From: Marinospirillum sp.
GTDB lineage: Bacteria > Pseudomonadota > Gammaproteobacteria > Pseudomonadales > Halomonadaceae
Assembly (NCBI GenBank): GCA_007119985.1
Contig: SKOQ01000191.1
Coordinates: 1-55,486, forward strand
DNA: 55,486 nt
Direction of reading: 5' to 3'
Shown: positions 6,670 to 15,395 of the stretch, piece after piece
Layout of the letters: every line of letters begins with the position of its first letter
How positions within the stretch are numbered: position 1 is the first letter of the stretch
Position numbers and translations under genes: made by a program
The notes under the pieces: model-generated
Seen by the model: only the letters and a program-made list of their open reading frames with translations
Databases searched by the model: none
Told to the model about the DNA's origin: nothing

Positions 6670-9300
6670 TTGGACTTTTTGGCAGCACCAGCAGGAGAAA
6701 GCGTTAGTCTCAGCCTCGGGGATGACCCCGAAGTCGGTAAGCTGGTCAGTCGAGGGCTCTTAACTTGTGAGCCGAGTCTGCCGCTGAAGCAGGTTGCACA
6801 GCGGATGCATCAAGCCAATGTCAGCTGCATTCTGGTGATGGAGGCGCAACAGGTTGTTGGTATTTGGAGTGAGGGTGATACGAGGCGCCTCGATTTTAAT
6901 CGGCTTGACTTGCTTGAAATGCCGATTAGACAATGGATGAGTTCGCCTGTTACCAGTATTGAAGCGCATCTACCGATGAGTCGCGCTTCAGCAATGATGA
7001 AAAGCCAGCATCTACGACGCCTGTTGGTGGTGGATGCAGATCAACAGCCTTTGGGCGTGCTGACACAATCCGATATCGTACGTCATCAAGGTGTCGAACA
7101 CTACCTACTGATGCGCAGTGTTGGCTCGAGTGTCACGCGTGAGCCCTTGCGCCTCTATGGCTACCTCTCTTTAGCCGAAGCGGTGCAGCGTTTGCGCGAT
7201 ACAGGTCGTGAGGCCGCGATCGTCGAGCGGGGGCGAGGTCTACCTCCTGGGATTATTACAGAGAGAGATCTGATCAAGCTGCTGGCGTCCTCTGAGCGTC
7301 CTGCAACCTTGCAAGAAATCGCAGATCGCCCCCTGCTATGCGTGCCGAGTGATCTGAGTCTCCTCAGTGCGGTTGATCTGCTGCGCGAGAAGGGGTATCG
7401 CCATCTGGGTGTGATGGATGCCACGGGATCAGATCAAGAAAACTTGCCCTCGGGACGTATCTGCGGCCTGCTCTCTTTTAGCGATATTCTCGCCAGTATT
7501 GAATCTGAATATGTTCATCAGCTGCGTGCGGCCATTGAGGCACGTGACCAGGCTTTGCAGTCCTCAATGGAAAATCTGGTATTGGCACAGAAGGTGATCG
7601 AGGCTTCCTTGGATGGCATATTGATTACCGATGCCCAAGGCGTGATCCAAGCGGTGAACCCCAGCTTTACTGCCTTGACAGGCTATGCAGCAGAGGAAGC
7701 CATCGGCCAAACGCCTAAGCTGCTCAGCTCAGGTTTGCATGATGCTGCTTTTTATCAAGAGATGTGGGACAGTCTACAGCAGCATGGCTACTGGCAAGGC
7801 GAAATCTGTAATCGGCGTAAAAATGGTGATTTATATACTGAGTGGCTCACGATTACAGGCATACGTCATGCTACGGGAGAAATTCGCCAGTTCGCGGCTA
7901 TTTTTAGCGATATCACTGAGCGCAAGCGCAAAGAAGAACAGATTCATAGCCTTGCTTATTATGATGAGCTCACAGGTTTGGCCAATCGGCGTTTACTCCA
8001 AGATCGCTTAGATCTGGCTTTAGCGAATGCGAAGCGCCATCAACATAAACTGGCTGTGCTTTTTTTAGATTTGGATCTCTTTAAGCGCATCAATGATACC
8101 CTCGGCCATCAAGCCGGTGATGCGGTGTTGAAAGAGATCGCGCAGAGGCTGAGCCAGCTAGCGCGAGGAGGAGAATCTGTAGCACGTTTGGGTGGTGACG
8201 AATTTACGATTCTGGTGCCCGAAGTGCAAGCGCTGATGGATGTTGAGCAGCTGGCAGCACAGATTGTGACTTCACTTTCTCAACCTTTAGTCATTGAGCA
8301 GCAAAGCCTTGTTGTCTCAACCAGTATTGGTATTAGTGTTTATCCTGATGATGGGCAGAGTGCCGAGATATTATTGAAACATGCGGATACGGCTATGTAT
8401 CGCGCTAAAGAGGCGGGGCGTAATCACTTTTGTTTCTATAACGCCGTGATGGGCGAACGCAACTATGCTGATTTAGCGCTAGAGCATGGTTTAAGGAAAG
8501 CGCTGCGCCAACAGGCGCTGTTTGTTGTTTATCAGCCTAAGATTGATGTGGTGAGTCGCCAGTGGGTGGGTTTGGAAGCGCTTGTTCGCTGGACAGACGA
8601 AGCGCTAGGGCCGGTTTCTCCTGCCGAGTTTATCCCGCTGGCAGAAAAACTTGGGTTAATCGAAGAGCTGGGTGAGTGGGTGTTAGACGAGGTCATTCGT
8701 CAGATGGCCGCTTGGCCGCAGCAAGTGCGCATTCCTGTTTCGATCAATGTCTCGGCTCGCCAGTTGTTAGATGCAAACTTTGCAACCCGGATTGCTCAGC
8801 GCTTGGCGGCCTATCAGCTTCCTGCACAGCGCTTAGAGTTGGAGCTCACTGAAAGCTGCTTAGTCCTCGGTAAAGAATCTGCACAGCAGCAGCTCTTGCG
8901 CGATTTAAGGTCTCAGGGTATTGGTATCTCAGTGGATGACTTTGGTACTGGCTATTCCTCCTTATCTTATTTGCGCCAGCTTCCGCTTGATACGATTAAA
9001 ATCGATGCCAGCTTTATTCGCGAGCTGCCAGGAAATCGTGAAGATGCGCAGCTGGTTTGGGCCATTATTGGTATGGCGCGCGCGCTGGGTTTAGATCTTG
9101 TTGCTGAAGGGGTTGAAACAGCGGCCCAAGCAACATTGCTAGCGGGTTTGGGTTGTAGTGTCTGCCAAGGTTACTGGCTGGCACGTCCAGCTTTGGCCGA
9201 TCAGGTGGCGCTGTGGATGGAGGCTTGTGGCCCAGAAGCCCAGTGGCAGGGCTTTCCCGCAGGATGGGAACCTTTTGCGCCTAGCGAGTCAGCTCCTTAG
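6670..9300 (+). CDS. Four-CBS / PAS / GGDEF / EAL cyclic-di-GMP turnover protein
   Basis: 876 residues, soluble. Four CBS motifs come first (about 25-80, 88-145, 155-212 and 222-280, each ending in a G-[IVL]-x(4)-D-[IL]-like strand), then PAS (about 302-415), GGDEF (about 430-590; intact GGDEF at 508-512) and EAL (about 610-860; EALVRW at 636, ELTES, DDFGTGYSSL, AEGVET). Both catalytic motifs are intact, so it could make and break c-di-GMP. The inhibitory site five residues before GGDEF is R-G-G-E rather than RxxD. CBS tandems usually bind adenine nucleotides and PAS often binds haem, flavin or small ligands. TTG 6670 is chosen because AGGAG lies 6 bases upstream and the next in-frame Met is residue 46, inside CBS1. 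Confidence 0.95.
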   Translation: MDFLAAPAGESVSLSLGDDPEVGKLVSRGLLTCEPSLPLKQVAQRMHQANVSCILVMEAQQVVGIWSEGDTRRLDFNRLDLLEMPIRQWMSSPVTSIEAHLPMSRASAMMKSQHLRRLLVVDADQQPLGVLTQSDIVRHQGVEHYLLMRSVGSSVTREPLRLYGYLSLAEAVQRLRDTGREAAIVERGRGLPPGIITERDLIKLLASSERPATLQEIADRPLLCVPSDLSLLSAVDLLREKGYRHLGVMDATGSDQENLPSGRICGLLSFSDILASIESEYVHQLRAAIEARDQALQSSMENLVLAQKVIEASLDGILITDAQGVIQAVNPSFTALTGYAAEEAIGQTPKLLSSGLHDAAFYQEMWDSLQQHGYWQGEICNRRKNGDLYTEWLTITGIRHATGEIRQFAAIFSDITERKRKEEQIHSLAYYDELTGLANRRLLQDRLDLALANAKRHQHKLAVLFLDLDLFKRINDTLGHQAGDAVLKEIAQRLSQLARGGESVARLGGDEFTILVPEVQALMDVEQLAAQIVTSLSQPLVIEQQSLVVSTSIGISVYPDDGQSAEILLKHADTAMYRAKEAGRNHFCFYNAVMGERNYADLALEHGLRKALRQQALFVVYQPKIDVVSRQWVGLEALVRWTDEALGPVSPAEFIPLAEKLGLIEELGEWVLDEVIRQMAAWPQQVRIPVSINVSARQLLDANFATRIAQRLAAYQLPAQRLELELTESCLVLGKESAQQQLLRDLRSQGIGISVDDFGTGYSSLSYLRQLPLDTIKIDASFIRELPGNREDAQLVWAIIGMARALGLDLVAEGVETAAQATLLAGLGCSVCQGYWLARPALADQVALWMEACGPEAQWQGFPAGWEPFAPSESAP

Positions 9301-9362
9301 CTGGTAAAAAGAGGCAAAAAAGGCCATGCTGATGTTTCATCTTGGTCAAAAAGGAGAAGGTC

Positions 9363-9680
9363 ATGCAAACCGTAATCGATTTAATGAAAGATCAACTGCA
9401 TAAACAGCAGTTGCCGCTGGCAAGCTACCAAAAGCAATGGTTGGAAGCCATGGAAATGCTGATGGAAACCGAAATGAGTGCCCTGCGCACTTACTGGGAG
9501 GCTTGGTTTAATCTTTCTAAAACCTGCTTGGTAGGCCAAGATGCACAAAATCCGCTTGATTTAGGGCATGGCTGTGCTGATATGTTCTGTGCTTTTAATA
9601 AGGCCTTGTTGGAGCATCATCATCAGCGCCAGAAGATTGCCCAAGATTGGCGTGAACGCATTACTGAAATCATGTATTAA
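9363..9680 (+). CDS. Small helical protein, possibly phasin-like
   Basis: 105 residues, predicted almost fully helical and amphipathic, rich in Gln, Met and Leu, with two Cys and no export signal. ATG 9363 has AAGGAG 8 bases upstream. The pattern of long amphipathic helices with aromatic anchors (YWEAWFNL) recalls phasin-type granule-associated proteins or small coiled-coil adaptors, but there is no diagnostic motif and no polyhydroxyalkanoate gene nearby. It lies 62 bases after the GGDEF-EAL gene and just before a strong terminator, so it is probably the last gene of that transcript. Confidence 0.6.
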   Translation: MQTVIDLMKDQLHKQQLPLASYQKQWLEAMEMLMETEMSALRTYWEAWFNLSKTCLVGQDAQNPLDLGHGCADMFCAFNKALLEHHHQRQKIAQDWRERITEIMY

Positions 9681-9687
9681 CCTTGTG

Positions 9688-9723
9688 AAGCTGGTGAGCC
9701 TGTGTGCGCTGACCAGCTTTTTT
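9688..9723 (+). terminator. Rho-independent terminator
   Basis: An 8-bp perfect stem (AAGCTGGT/ACCAGCTT) with an inner AGC/GCT pairing is followed by six T's. It separates the small helical gene from the flavodoxin, whose GTG start lies only 17 bases beyond the T run. Confidence 0.85.
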
Positions 9724-9740
9724 CCTTTCAAGGAGTCTGA

Positions 9741-10190
9741 GTGAAAGTTTATTTGGCAGTGGGCAGTGTTTATGGTGGTGCGGCTGAAGTCGCAGAGGAT
9801 TATCAACGCGCTTTATTAGAAGCGGGCTTGGCAGCAGAGCTTGATGAAGCGCCGCGGGTTGAGTGCTTGGGTGCAGAGGATATCTTGCTGGTTGTGACGT
9901 CAACCACTGGGCAGGGTGAGCTACCTGATGCGATCCAGCCTTTCTTTCAACAGCTAGAGCCTTCTGCAGCCTTGCTTGCCGGTCGGCCTTTTGCGGTGGT
10001 TGCGTTGGGCGATTCATCCTACGGTGCCAGCTTTGCCGCAGCCGGTCGTGCTTTTCAGCATAAATTAGAAGATCTTGGTGCCCGGCCAATTCAGCCTTTG
10101 CTGGTGATTGATGCTTTAGAGCACTTTCAGGCTGTCGAGGGCGCCCAGGTAGCGATTCAGACGCTGGTGCAGGATTTGACCAGAGGATAG
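9741..10190 (+). CDS. Flavodoxin domain protein, MioC-like
   Basis: 149 residues forming a single flavodoxin fold. The FMN phosphate loop is GSVYGGAAEVAE, followed by TSTTGQGELPD and ALGDSSYG, the two flavin-ring loops. It resembles the short MioC/YqcA-type flavodoxins found as stand-alone electron carriers in pseudomonads. Redox partners are not evident locally; a ferredoxin-NADP reductase (fpr) is encoded 38 kb away in the window. The GTG start is preceded by AAGGAG. It lies just after a terminator, so it is probably transcribed from its own promoter embedded near the end of the preceding gene or by readthrough. Confidence 0.9.
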   Translation: MKVYLAVGSVYGGAAEVAEDYQRALLEAGLAAELDEAPRVECLGAEDILLVVTSTTGQGELPDAIQPFFQQLEPSAALLAGRPFAVVALGDSSYGASFAAAGRAFQHKLEDLGARPIQPLLVIDALEHFQAVEGAQVAIQTLVQDLTRG

Positions 10191-10251
10191 GCGGTAGAAT
10201 AGGTGCTTTGGGGCAGAGGGTGTCTTGGGGGGTGATGACAAGCATGATGTC

Positions 10252-10551
10252 CTAGAAAGGATTAATAAACATCACCATGACCAAGAGTGCTCCCAGCACC
10301 AGCAAGATATCTAAGACCCAGCGACTAATTGAGCGTTTGCGTTTTTTCGGTTGCGCTTGAACGACTTGAGTGCGGGCGCCACGCGCAGCAGGTCGCTGTG
10401 CCGTACGAGATGAGGCCGTATTTTTTTTCCGAGGCGCAGCGGATTTGCGCCTCTGCATCTGGCGCTTGAGTTCCTTTTCTTCATGCTCTTGCTTGCGTCT
10501 GAGGGCATCCTCCTTGAGCTTGGCCATATCCACCATGTTTGAAACTCCCAT
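10252..10551 (-). CDS. Small tail-anchored-like membrane protein, unknown function
   Basis: Up to 99 residues. The first ~30 residues are charged helix (KLKEDALRRKQEHEEK), the middle is very basic and Ala/Arg/Ser-rich, probably disordered, and one hydrophobic segment of about 20 residues (WVLDILLVLGALLVMVMFI) ends the protein. This gives a cytoplasmic basic tail with a C-terminal anchor. Starts at residue 1, 6 or 9 are all possible. I do not recognise a family. It lies between the convergent flavodoxin and the ppnN gene upstream on the same strand. Confidence 0.6.
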   Translation of the reverse strand: MGVSNMVDMAKLKEDALRRKQEHEEKELKRQMQRRKSAAPRKKNTASSRTAQRPAARGARTQVVQAQPKKRKRSISRWVLDILLVLGALLVMVMFINPF

Positions 10552-10638
10552 CTCTTAATTCTGGCCGGCTAGTTTACAGCTTCATGCCAAGGATGACTGC
10601 AAAGCCCTGTGCTTTTATGTCTCAGATTCGTTGCAGGC

Positions 10639-12015
10639 TTAGTTGATAATGCGGTAGCAGGGATGGTATTCCTTGCTGGCCAGCTTCATTCTTCCTTGTG
10701 CAACAAAGGCGCGCAGCAGCTGATCTAAAGACGCCATTATAGCGGGTTCACCCTTCAGCTCAAAGGGGCCATGCTGCTGAATGGCTTGAATACCTGAGGC
10801 TTTGACATTACCAGCCACGATGCCAGAAAAGGCGCGCCTGAGTTGTGCTGCCAACTCTTCAGTAGGCTGATTACGGTGCAGCTGCAACTGGCTCATCGCT
10901 TCATGGGTAGGATGAAACGGCTGCTGAAACAGAGGGTTGATCTTGAGGTGCCAGTTAAAGTAGAAGGCATCTGAATGTTGGCAGCGGTAGTGGGTTACAT
11001 CCTCAATCCCTGTTTTTAAATAACGCGCTATTTCGGCTGGATTATTCATAATAATACGGTATTTGTGGCGTATTTCTTCGCCGAACACCTGGACTAAGAA
11101 GGCATCAATCTGCTCAAAATAAGCACGCGCCGACTCAGGTCCTGTCATGACGATCGGTAAGGGATGCTGCTGATTCTCACGGCTACTGAGCAGGCCCAGC
11201 AGATAAAGGATTTCCTCTGCTGTCCCCACGCCACCAGGGAAGATAATAATGCCATGAGCAAGGCGAACAAAGGCCTCTAGACGTTTCTCGATATCCGGCA
11301 TGATGATCAATTGATTAACAATCGGATTCGGTGCCTCAGCGGCAATAATACCCGGCTCAGAAATGCCGATATAACGCCGCTGCGTGGTTCTTTGCTTGGC
11401 ATGGGCCACGTTGGCACCTTTCATCGGGCCTTTCATCGCGCCAGGGCCACAGCCGGTACAAATATCCAAGCCTCGCAACCCAAGATGATAGCCGACGTCC
11501 TTGGTATATTCGTATTCTTCACGTGAAATGGAATGACCGCCCCAGCAAACAACGAGATTGGGAGAGAGGTTGGTTTTAAGCACGCGCGCATTACGCAAAA
11601 TATGAAAAACAGCTTCTGTGGCCGCACTGGAGTCTTCTAGGTCATAACGTGGGTTTTGATCAATTTCATTGCTGACATAAACCAAATCACGCACCACCGC
11701 AAAAAGATGTTCACGGATACCGCGGATCATCTGGCCATCAACAAAAGCCACTGCAGGTGCAGCAGTCAGGCGTAGCTTAATGCCCCTGTCTTGCTGCAGG
11801 ACTTCAATGTCAAAATCAGGGTGTTGATCGAGCAGGGCTTGGCTGTCATCTTGTGGGCTGCCGCAGGATAAAACGGCCAGTGCACAGCGGCGCAGGATTT
11901 CGTGATGACCATTACTGGATGTGTCTTTGAGTCGATTGACTTCATCTTGAGATAAAACTTCAAGGCTACCCTCGGGGGAGACTACTGCATTGACACTGGT
12001 GCGTGTAAAGGTCAT
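10639..12015 (-). CDS. ppnN: Pyrimidine/purine nucleotide 5'-monophosphate nucleosidase
   Basis: 458 residues, matching E. coli PpnN (YgdH) in length and architecture. The N-terminal domain includes LSQDEVNRLKDTSS and FVDGQMIRGIREHLFAVVRD; the central LOG-type Rossmann core carries GGHSISREEYEY, TGCGPGAMKGPMKGA and the nucleotide-binding FPGGVGTAEE. PpnN hydrolyses NMPs to free base plus ribose 5-phosphate and in E. coli is activated by (p)ppGpp, tuning nucleotide pools under stress. ATG 12015 is preferred over GTG 12021 because GGAGAG lies 7 bases ahead of it. The divergent neighbour is an SLC23-type permease, a family that mostly carries nucleobases, so the two may work together. Confidence 0.93.
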   Translation of the reverse strand: MTFTRTSVNAVVSPEGSLEVLSQDEVNRLKDTSSNGHHEILRRCALAVLSCGSPQDDSQALLDQHPDFDIEVLQQDRGIKLRLTAAPAVAFVDGQMIRGIREHLFAVVRDLVYVSNEIDQNPRYDLEDSSAATEAVFHILRNARVLKTNLSPNLVVCWGGHSISREEYEYTKDVGYHLGLRGLDICTGCGPGAMKGPMKGANVAHAKQRTTQRRYIGISEPGIIAAEAPNPIVNQLIIMPDIEKRLEAFVRLAHGIIIFPGGVGTAEEILYLLGLLSSRENQQHPLPIVMTGPESARAYFEQIDAFLVQVFGEEIRHKYRIIMNNPAEIARYLKTGIEDVTHYRCQHSDAFYFNWHLKINPLFQQPFHPTHEAMSQLQLHRNQPTEELAAQLRRAFSGIVAGNVKASGIQAIQQHGPFELKGEPAIMASLDQLLRAFVAQGRMKLASKEYHPCYRIIN

Positions 12016-12382
12016 ACCCACTCTCTCCGTATCGAATCATGGCTTTTCTATCATAAAGCATCTTCCGTTTCTTTGCTGCCCTGATTTTTTGTGAGGTTTT
12101 TGCTTTTTTGTCGCGCTGCAGCAGGCTTTATTTCTTATTTATCTTTTATGTGTGGTTTTTTAGGTTCGTGCTATATCGATTTTATAGTTGATTTAACTAG
12201 TGTTCTGCTTGGGCAAGCAAGCGGTTGTTAGTGCCAAGGTCGAATAGTGCTCGCGCGCGAAGCAGGGTAAAAAAGCAACCACTGATGTTTCACACTGACA
12301 AAAATAGCAAAGTGAGCTCGGTGTCCGCGCAGGGGAAACCAACTCCGCAACTCATAATGATAAATTGATAAGGAACGCAACA
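12016..12382 (+). promoter_or_regulatory. Divergent intergenic region with AT-rich part and GC-rich leader
   Basis: 367 bases between ppnN (minus) and the permease (plus). The ppnN side is T-rich with several T runs. From about 12230 the sequence turns GC-richer and contains possible pairing between the GGTTG near 12223 and the CAACC near 12276, and a GC-rich block at about 12315-12355. This is compatible with a structured 5' leader of the permease mRNA. It does not match the classical purine riboswitch core as I know it. No ORF is convincing here. Confidence 0.35.
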
Positions 12383-13777
12383 GTGCTCTTAAAACGCAAG
12401 CATGGTGAAGAACACCCTTATTGGCCGGCAGGGCCTTTTAAGATACGCCTACCCTTTATTCACTATCGCTGGGAAACAGCCGAGACGATTCAAGCTCTGG
12501 TGATGTTTGTGGTCGCGATGGGGATGATTCCGCTGCTTGAACGCTATCTGGGTCTGCCCTATGACGTGGCACTGGCCTATGTTGTGGTGTGCGGGATCGG
12601 CTTTATGCTGCCCAACTTGCTCGGCGTACCCTTTGTTCCTGGCTGGATTACACCAGCGATTCCAGTGGTTTTGCTCTACTTAGGCGATTTTGAGCCAGGT
12701 CCAGATGCGATAGTGGCTTTGGTGGCACTACAGCTGGTTGTTGCCTTCGTCTTTTTATTTATGGGTGTCACCCGCCTAGGTAGTACCTTAGTCAATAATA
12801 TTCCTAATTCTATTAAGGCGGGTATTTTGCTCGGCGCGGGTATTGCTGCCATCTCGGGTGAAATTAGCATCGGTGGTCGCTTACATAACACTCCGATTTC
12901 TTTGATTATTGGTGGTTTGGTAACCGCCTATGTGCTCTTCTCTCTGTCTTTCCGTGATTGGACTGAAAAACACCGCTGGGCCAAATTGATTGCAGGTTAC
13001 GGCATGGTGCCAGGCATGCTGCTGACTATGATCATCGGCTGGTCTGTTAAGGAATACCCGCTGCCCGATATCGAGTGGGGAGTTAATGTGCCTGCCTTTG
13101 GTGAGATCTGGAACTGGTTGCCCTTTACCTTAGGCTTCCCGACTTTGGCGATGATGGCTGCTGCGATTCCAACGGCGATTATTGCGTATATTATTGCCTT
13201 TGGTGACATCATCGTCGGCCAAAGCTTAATCAAGCGCGTTGATCATCTGCGTCCTGATGAGAAGATTGAAGTCAACGTTGACCGTGTTCACCTGATCACC
13301 GGTATTCGTAATGCCATTCATGCTTTCTTTGCGCCCTATCCTGGTTTGGCTGGCCCACTGTTTACTGGTGTTATGGCGACGATTGCAGAGCGTTATCGCT
13401 ATGGCCGTAATGCCATGGATACCATTTACTCTGGTGCGGGTGTGTTCTGGATTGTGGGTTTTATCGCACTCTTTTTACTGCCGCTGGTCACTGTCTTCCG
13501 TCCTGTGCTGCCGATTGCCTTGTCGATCACACTGTTGATCACCGGCTATCTGTGTATTGCTGTGGCGGTGGAACAGATTGATAACGCCACCTCAATGGGT
13601 GTGGCGGGTGTCATGGGTGTGGTTTTGGCCACACACGGCGCTGCTTGGGGCTTGGGTGCCGGTCTGGTGATGTACTTCCTGATTGAGTTCCGTGGCCGTA
13701 AAAAAGCAGCTGAAGATACAGCGGAACCCATCCATGTGGATGATAATATGCCGCAGGATAATGAAAAACCCAGTTGA
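12383..13777 (+). CDS. SLC23/NCS2-like permease (probable nucleobase transporter)
   Basis: 464 residues with about 12-14 hydrophobic segments covering nearly the whole length, and a short charged C-terminal tail. The layout is that of the UraA/UapA-type SLC23 family, but the usual NCS2 signature around TM10 (Q/E-N-x-G-x-x-x-x-T) is not obvious; instead GVFWIVGFIALF and NATSMGVAGVMGV segments are seen, so this is a divergent subgroup and substrate assignment to xanthine or uracil is uncertain. GTG 12383 is chosen because AAGGAA is 7 bases upstream; the TTG at 12365 is less likely. A strong terminator follows. PpnN upstream (divergent) releases free bases, which supports a nucleobase role by context. 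Confidence 0.8.
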   Translation: MLLKRKHGEEHPYWPAGPFKIRLPFIHYRWETAETIQALVMFVVAMGMIPLLERYLGLPYDVALAYVVVCGIGFMLPNLLGVPFVPGWITPAIPVVLLYLGDFEPGPDAIVALVALQLVVAFVFLFMGVTRLGSTLVNNIPNSIKAGILLGAGIAAISGEISIGGRLHNTPISLIIGGLVTAYVLFSLSFRDWTEKHRWAKLIAGYGMVPGMLLTMIIGWSVKEYPLPDIEWGVNVPAFGEIWNWLPFTLGFPTLAMMAAAIPTAIIAYIIAFGDIIVGQSLIKRVDHLRPDEKIEVNVDRVHLITGIRNAIHAFFAPYPGLAGPLFTGVMATIAERYRYGRNAMDTIYSGAGVFWIVGFIALFLLPLVTVFRPVLPIALSITLLITGYLCIAVAVEQIDNATSMGVAGVMGVVLATHGAAWGLGAGLVMYFLIEFRGRKKAAEDTAEPIHVDDNMPQDNEKPS

Positions 13778-13834
13778 TCACCTGTGGAAGTTGGATTGAT
13801 CATCTGACATCAGCGTCATTCGGCATTACAATAA

Positions 13835-13866
13835 AGCCCCCCGGCCCTAGGCCTGGGGGTTTTTTC
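13835..13866 (+). terminator. Rho-independent terminator after the permease
   Basis: A GC-rich stem (CCCCC..GGCC paired with GGCC..GGGGG) with a CTA loop is followed by six T's. It lies 57 bases after the permease stop and 18 bases before the LysR start, so the regulator is probably expressed separately or by partial readthrough. Confidence 0.92.
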
Positions 13867-13884
13867 TATATTTAGAGTTCACCT

Positions 13885-14793
13885 ATGTTTAATGCGCTGT
13901 ATTTCAAAACTTTTATTAGCTTGGTTGAAACAGGGAGCTTTACGCTCACTGCACGCCGCTTAGAAATGACGCAACCTGCGGTGAGTCAGCAGGTGCGCAA
14001 GCTAGAACAGTATTTTGGCCTGCCGCTTTTAATGCGCCAAGGGCGCAGCTTTGAGCTGACTCCTGCTGGCCGTCAGGTTTATGACTATGCCTTGCGGCTT
14101 TTTGCTGAGCATGATCAGTTTCGCCATCGTCTTGAGCAGGATCTCGCAGAGGGTGGAGAGTGCCGCTTTATCTGCCCAGAGCTGGTAGGCGAGCTGTTTT
14201 ATCCCTTTACGCTGGGTTATGTGAAGAACTACCCGCGCCTGAAGTTAGACCTGCGTTTTGCAACCAATGCGCAGGCGGTGCAGGAGGTCTTAGAGCGAAA
14301 ATCCGATGTTGCCTTGGTGAGTGAGTTTACCAAGCACCCTGATCTTGTGCTGCAAGAGTATATTCAGGAGCCACTGATTATCGTGGTGCCGGCAGATTTT
14401 CAAGGCAACAAGTTGCAAGATTTGCTCAGTCTCGGTTTTATTGAACATCAGCAGGGTGCTCATTTGCTCTCTTCAGTGTTACGTGTGAACTTTCCTGATG
14501 AGTTTCGTGGGCAGCGTCAGGTCACGCAGCGTGTGTTGATCAATCAAATGCACCTGGTGCTGGATGCGGTTGCACGCGGTTTGGGCTTTACCGTCGTGCC
14601 GCGTAGTATCTGGGAGGCCTCGACCTGGCAGCAGTTAACCCGTGAGTGGCGTTTGGCGACGGAGGTAGAGTGGTCGATTTATCTGGTGCATCATCGCAAG
14701 CAGTCGGTGAGTGAGCGGAGTCGCTATCTGCTGGATGAGTATTTGTTATGGCGGGCAGGTCATCAGCCACATGGTGTCAAAGATGCCGAATGA
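13885..14793 (+). CDS. LysR family transcriptional regulator
   Basis: 302 residues, normal LysR length. The N-terminal winged helix-turn-helix (about residues 3-62) has the characteristic SFTLTARRLEMTQPAVSQQV recognition region, followed by the linker helix and a periplasmic-binding-like effector domain (about 90-295). LysR regulators usually control an adjacent or divergent target; here the permease lies immediately upstream on the same strand and ppa converges downstream, so the permease is the best candidate target. The effector is unknown. Confidence 0.93.
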   Translation: MFNALYFKTFISLVETGSFTLTARRLEMTQPAVSQQVRKLEQYFGLPLLMRQGRSFELTPAGRQVYDYALRLFAEHDQFRHRLEQDLAEGGECRFICPELVGELFYPFTLGYVKNYPRLKLDLRFATNAQAVQEVLERKSDVALVSEFTKHPDLVLQEYIQEPLIIVVPADFQGNKLQDLLSLGFIEHQQGAHLLSSVLRVNFPDEFRGQRQVTQRVLINQMHLVLDAVARGLGFTVVPRSIWEASTWQQLTREWRLATEVEWSIYLVHHRKQSVSERSRYLLDEYLLWRAGHQPHGVKDAE

Positions 14794-14798
14794 AGCAA

Positions 14799-14823
14799 GC
14801 TACCCTGCATAGTGCAGGGTAGC
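14799..14823. terminator. Perfect hairpin between convergent LysR gene and ppa
   Basis: An 11-bp perfect inverted repeat with a 3-base loop (GCTACCCTGCA / TGCAGGGTAGC) in the 37-base gap between two convergent genes. There is no T run on either side, so it may stop transcription weakly or mainly protect 3' ends. Confidence 0.6.
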
Positions 14824-14830
14824 GGCCGAA

Positions 14831-15358
14831 TTAACCCTTGTAGGCGGCAGCGGCTTTGACGATAGCAGCGCGTGCTTCTGCTGCTGGGCCCCAGGCCTCA
14901 ACCTTCACCCATTTACCTTCTTCTAAATCCTTGTAGTTTTCAAAGAAGTGGGTGATTTGCTTGCGCAGCAACTCAGGTACGTCTTCGATATCGTGGATAT
15001 CATTGTAGAGGCTGGTTAGCTTCTGGTGAGGGACGGCCACCAGCTTCTCATCAACACCACCTTCGTCGGTCATATTGAGCACACCGACTGCGCGGCAACG
15101 AATGACACTGCCTGGCTCAACAGGGTAAGGAGTGATCACCAGAACATCGAGAGGATCGCCATCATCGCCCAGTGTTTGGGGAATGTAGCCGTAGTTAGCT
15201 GGGTAGAACATGGGCGTTGCCATGAAACGGTCAACAACTAACGCATCCATATCCTTATCAATTTCATACTTCACAGGGGAATGATTAGCAGGAATTTCGA
15301 TGACAACATAGATATCATCAGGCAAGGATTTTCCAGCTGGAATTTTGGTATAGCTCAT
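14831..15358 (-). CDS. ppa: Inorganic pyrophosphatase, family I
   Basis: 175 residues, the size of E. coli PPase. Hydrolyses pyrophosphate to two phosphates in the cytoplasm, pulling biosynthetic reactions forward. The signature GDDGDPLDVLV carries the metal-binding aspartates; NYGYIPQT, DRFMATPMFYPANYG and the KDLEEGKWVKVE C-terminal region are also conserved. ATG 15358 is chosen because MSYTKIPAGK is the normal N-terminus; a longer reading frame upstream has no family similarity. A TATAAT box lies upstream (see promoter). Confidence 0.97.
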   Translation of the reverse strand: MSYTKIPAGKSLPDDIYVVIEIPANHSPVKYEIDKDMDALVVDRFMATPMFYPANYGYIPQTLGDDGDPLDVLVITPYPVEPGSVIRCRAVGVLNMTDEGGVDEKLVAVPHQKLTSLYNDIHDIEDVPELLRKQITHFFENYKDLEEGKWVKVEAWGPAAEARAAIVKAAAAYKG

Positions 15359-15395
15359 CGCGTTGACCTTTTGCAGTGGTTGATTTTGCGCTGGA

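Noticed and set aside
9670..10245. 191-codon minus-strand frame opposite the flavodoxin
   Set aside because: His/Pro/Gln-rich composition typical of antisense frames; the flavodoxin motifs prove the plus frame.
12016..12382. Classical purine riboswitch before the permease
   Set aside because: I could not find the three-way-junction core. A different RNA remains possible and is listed as a finding.
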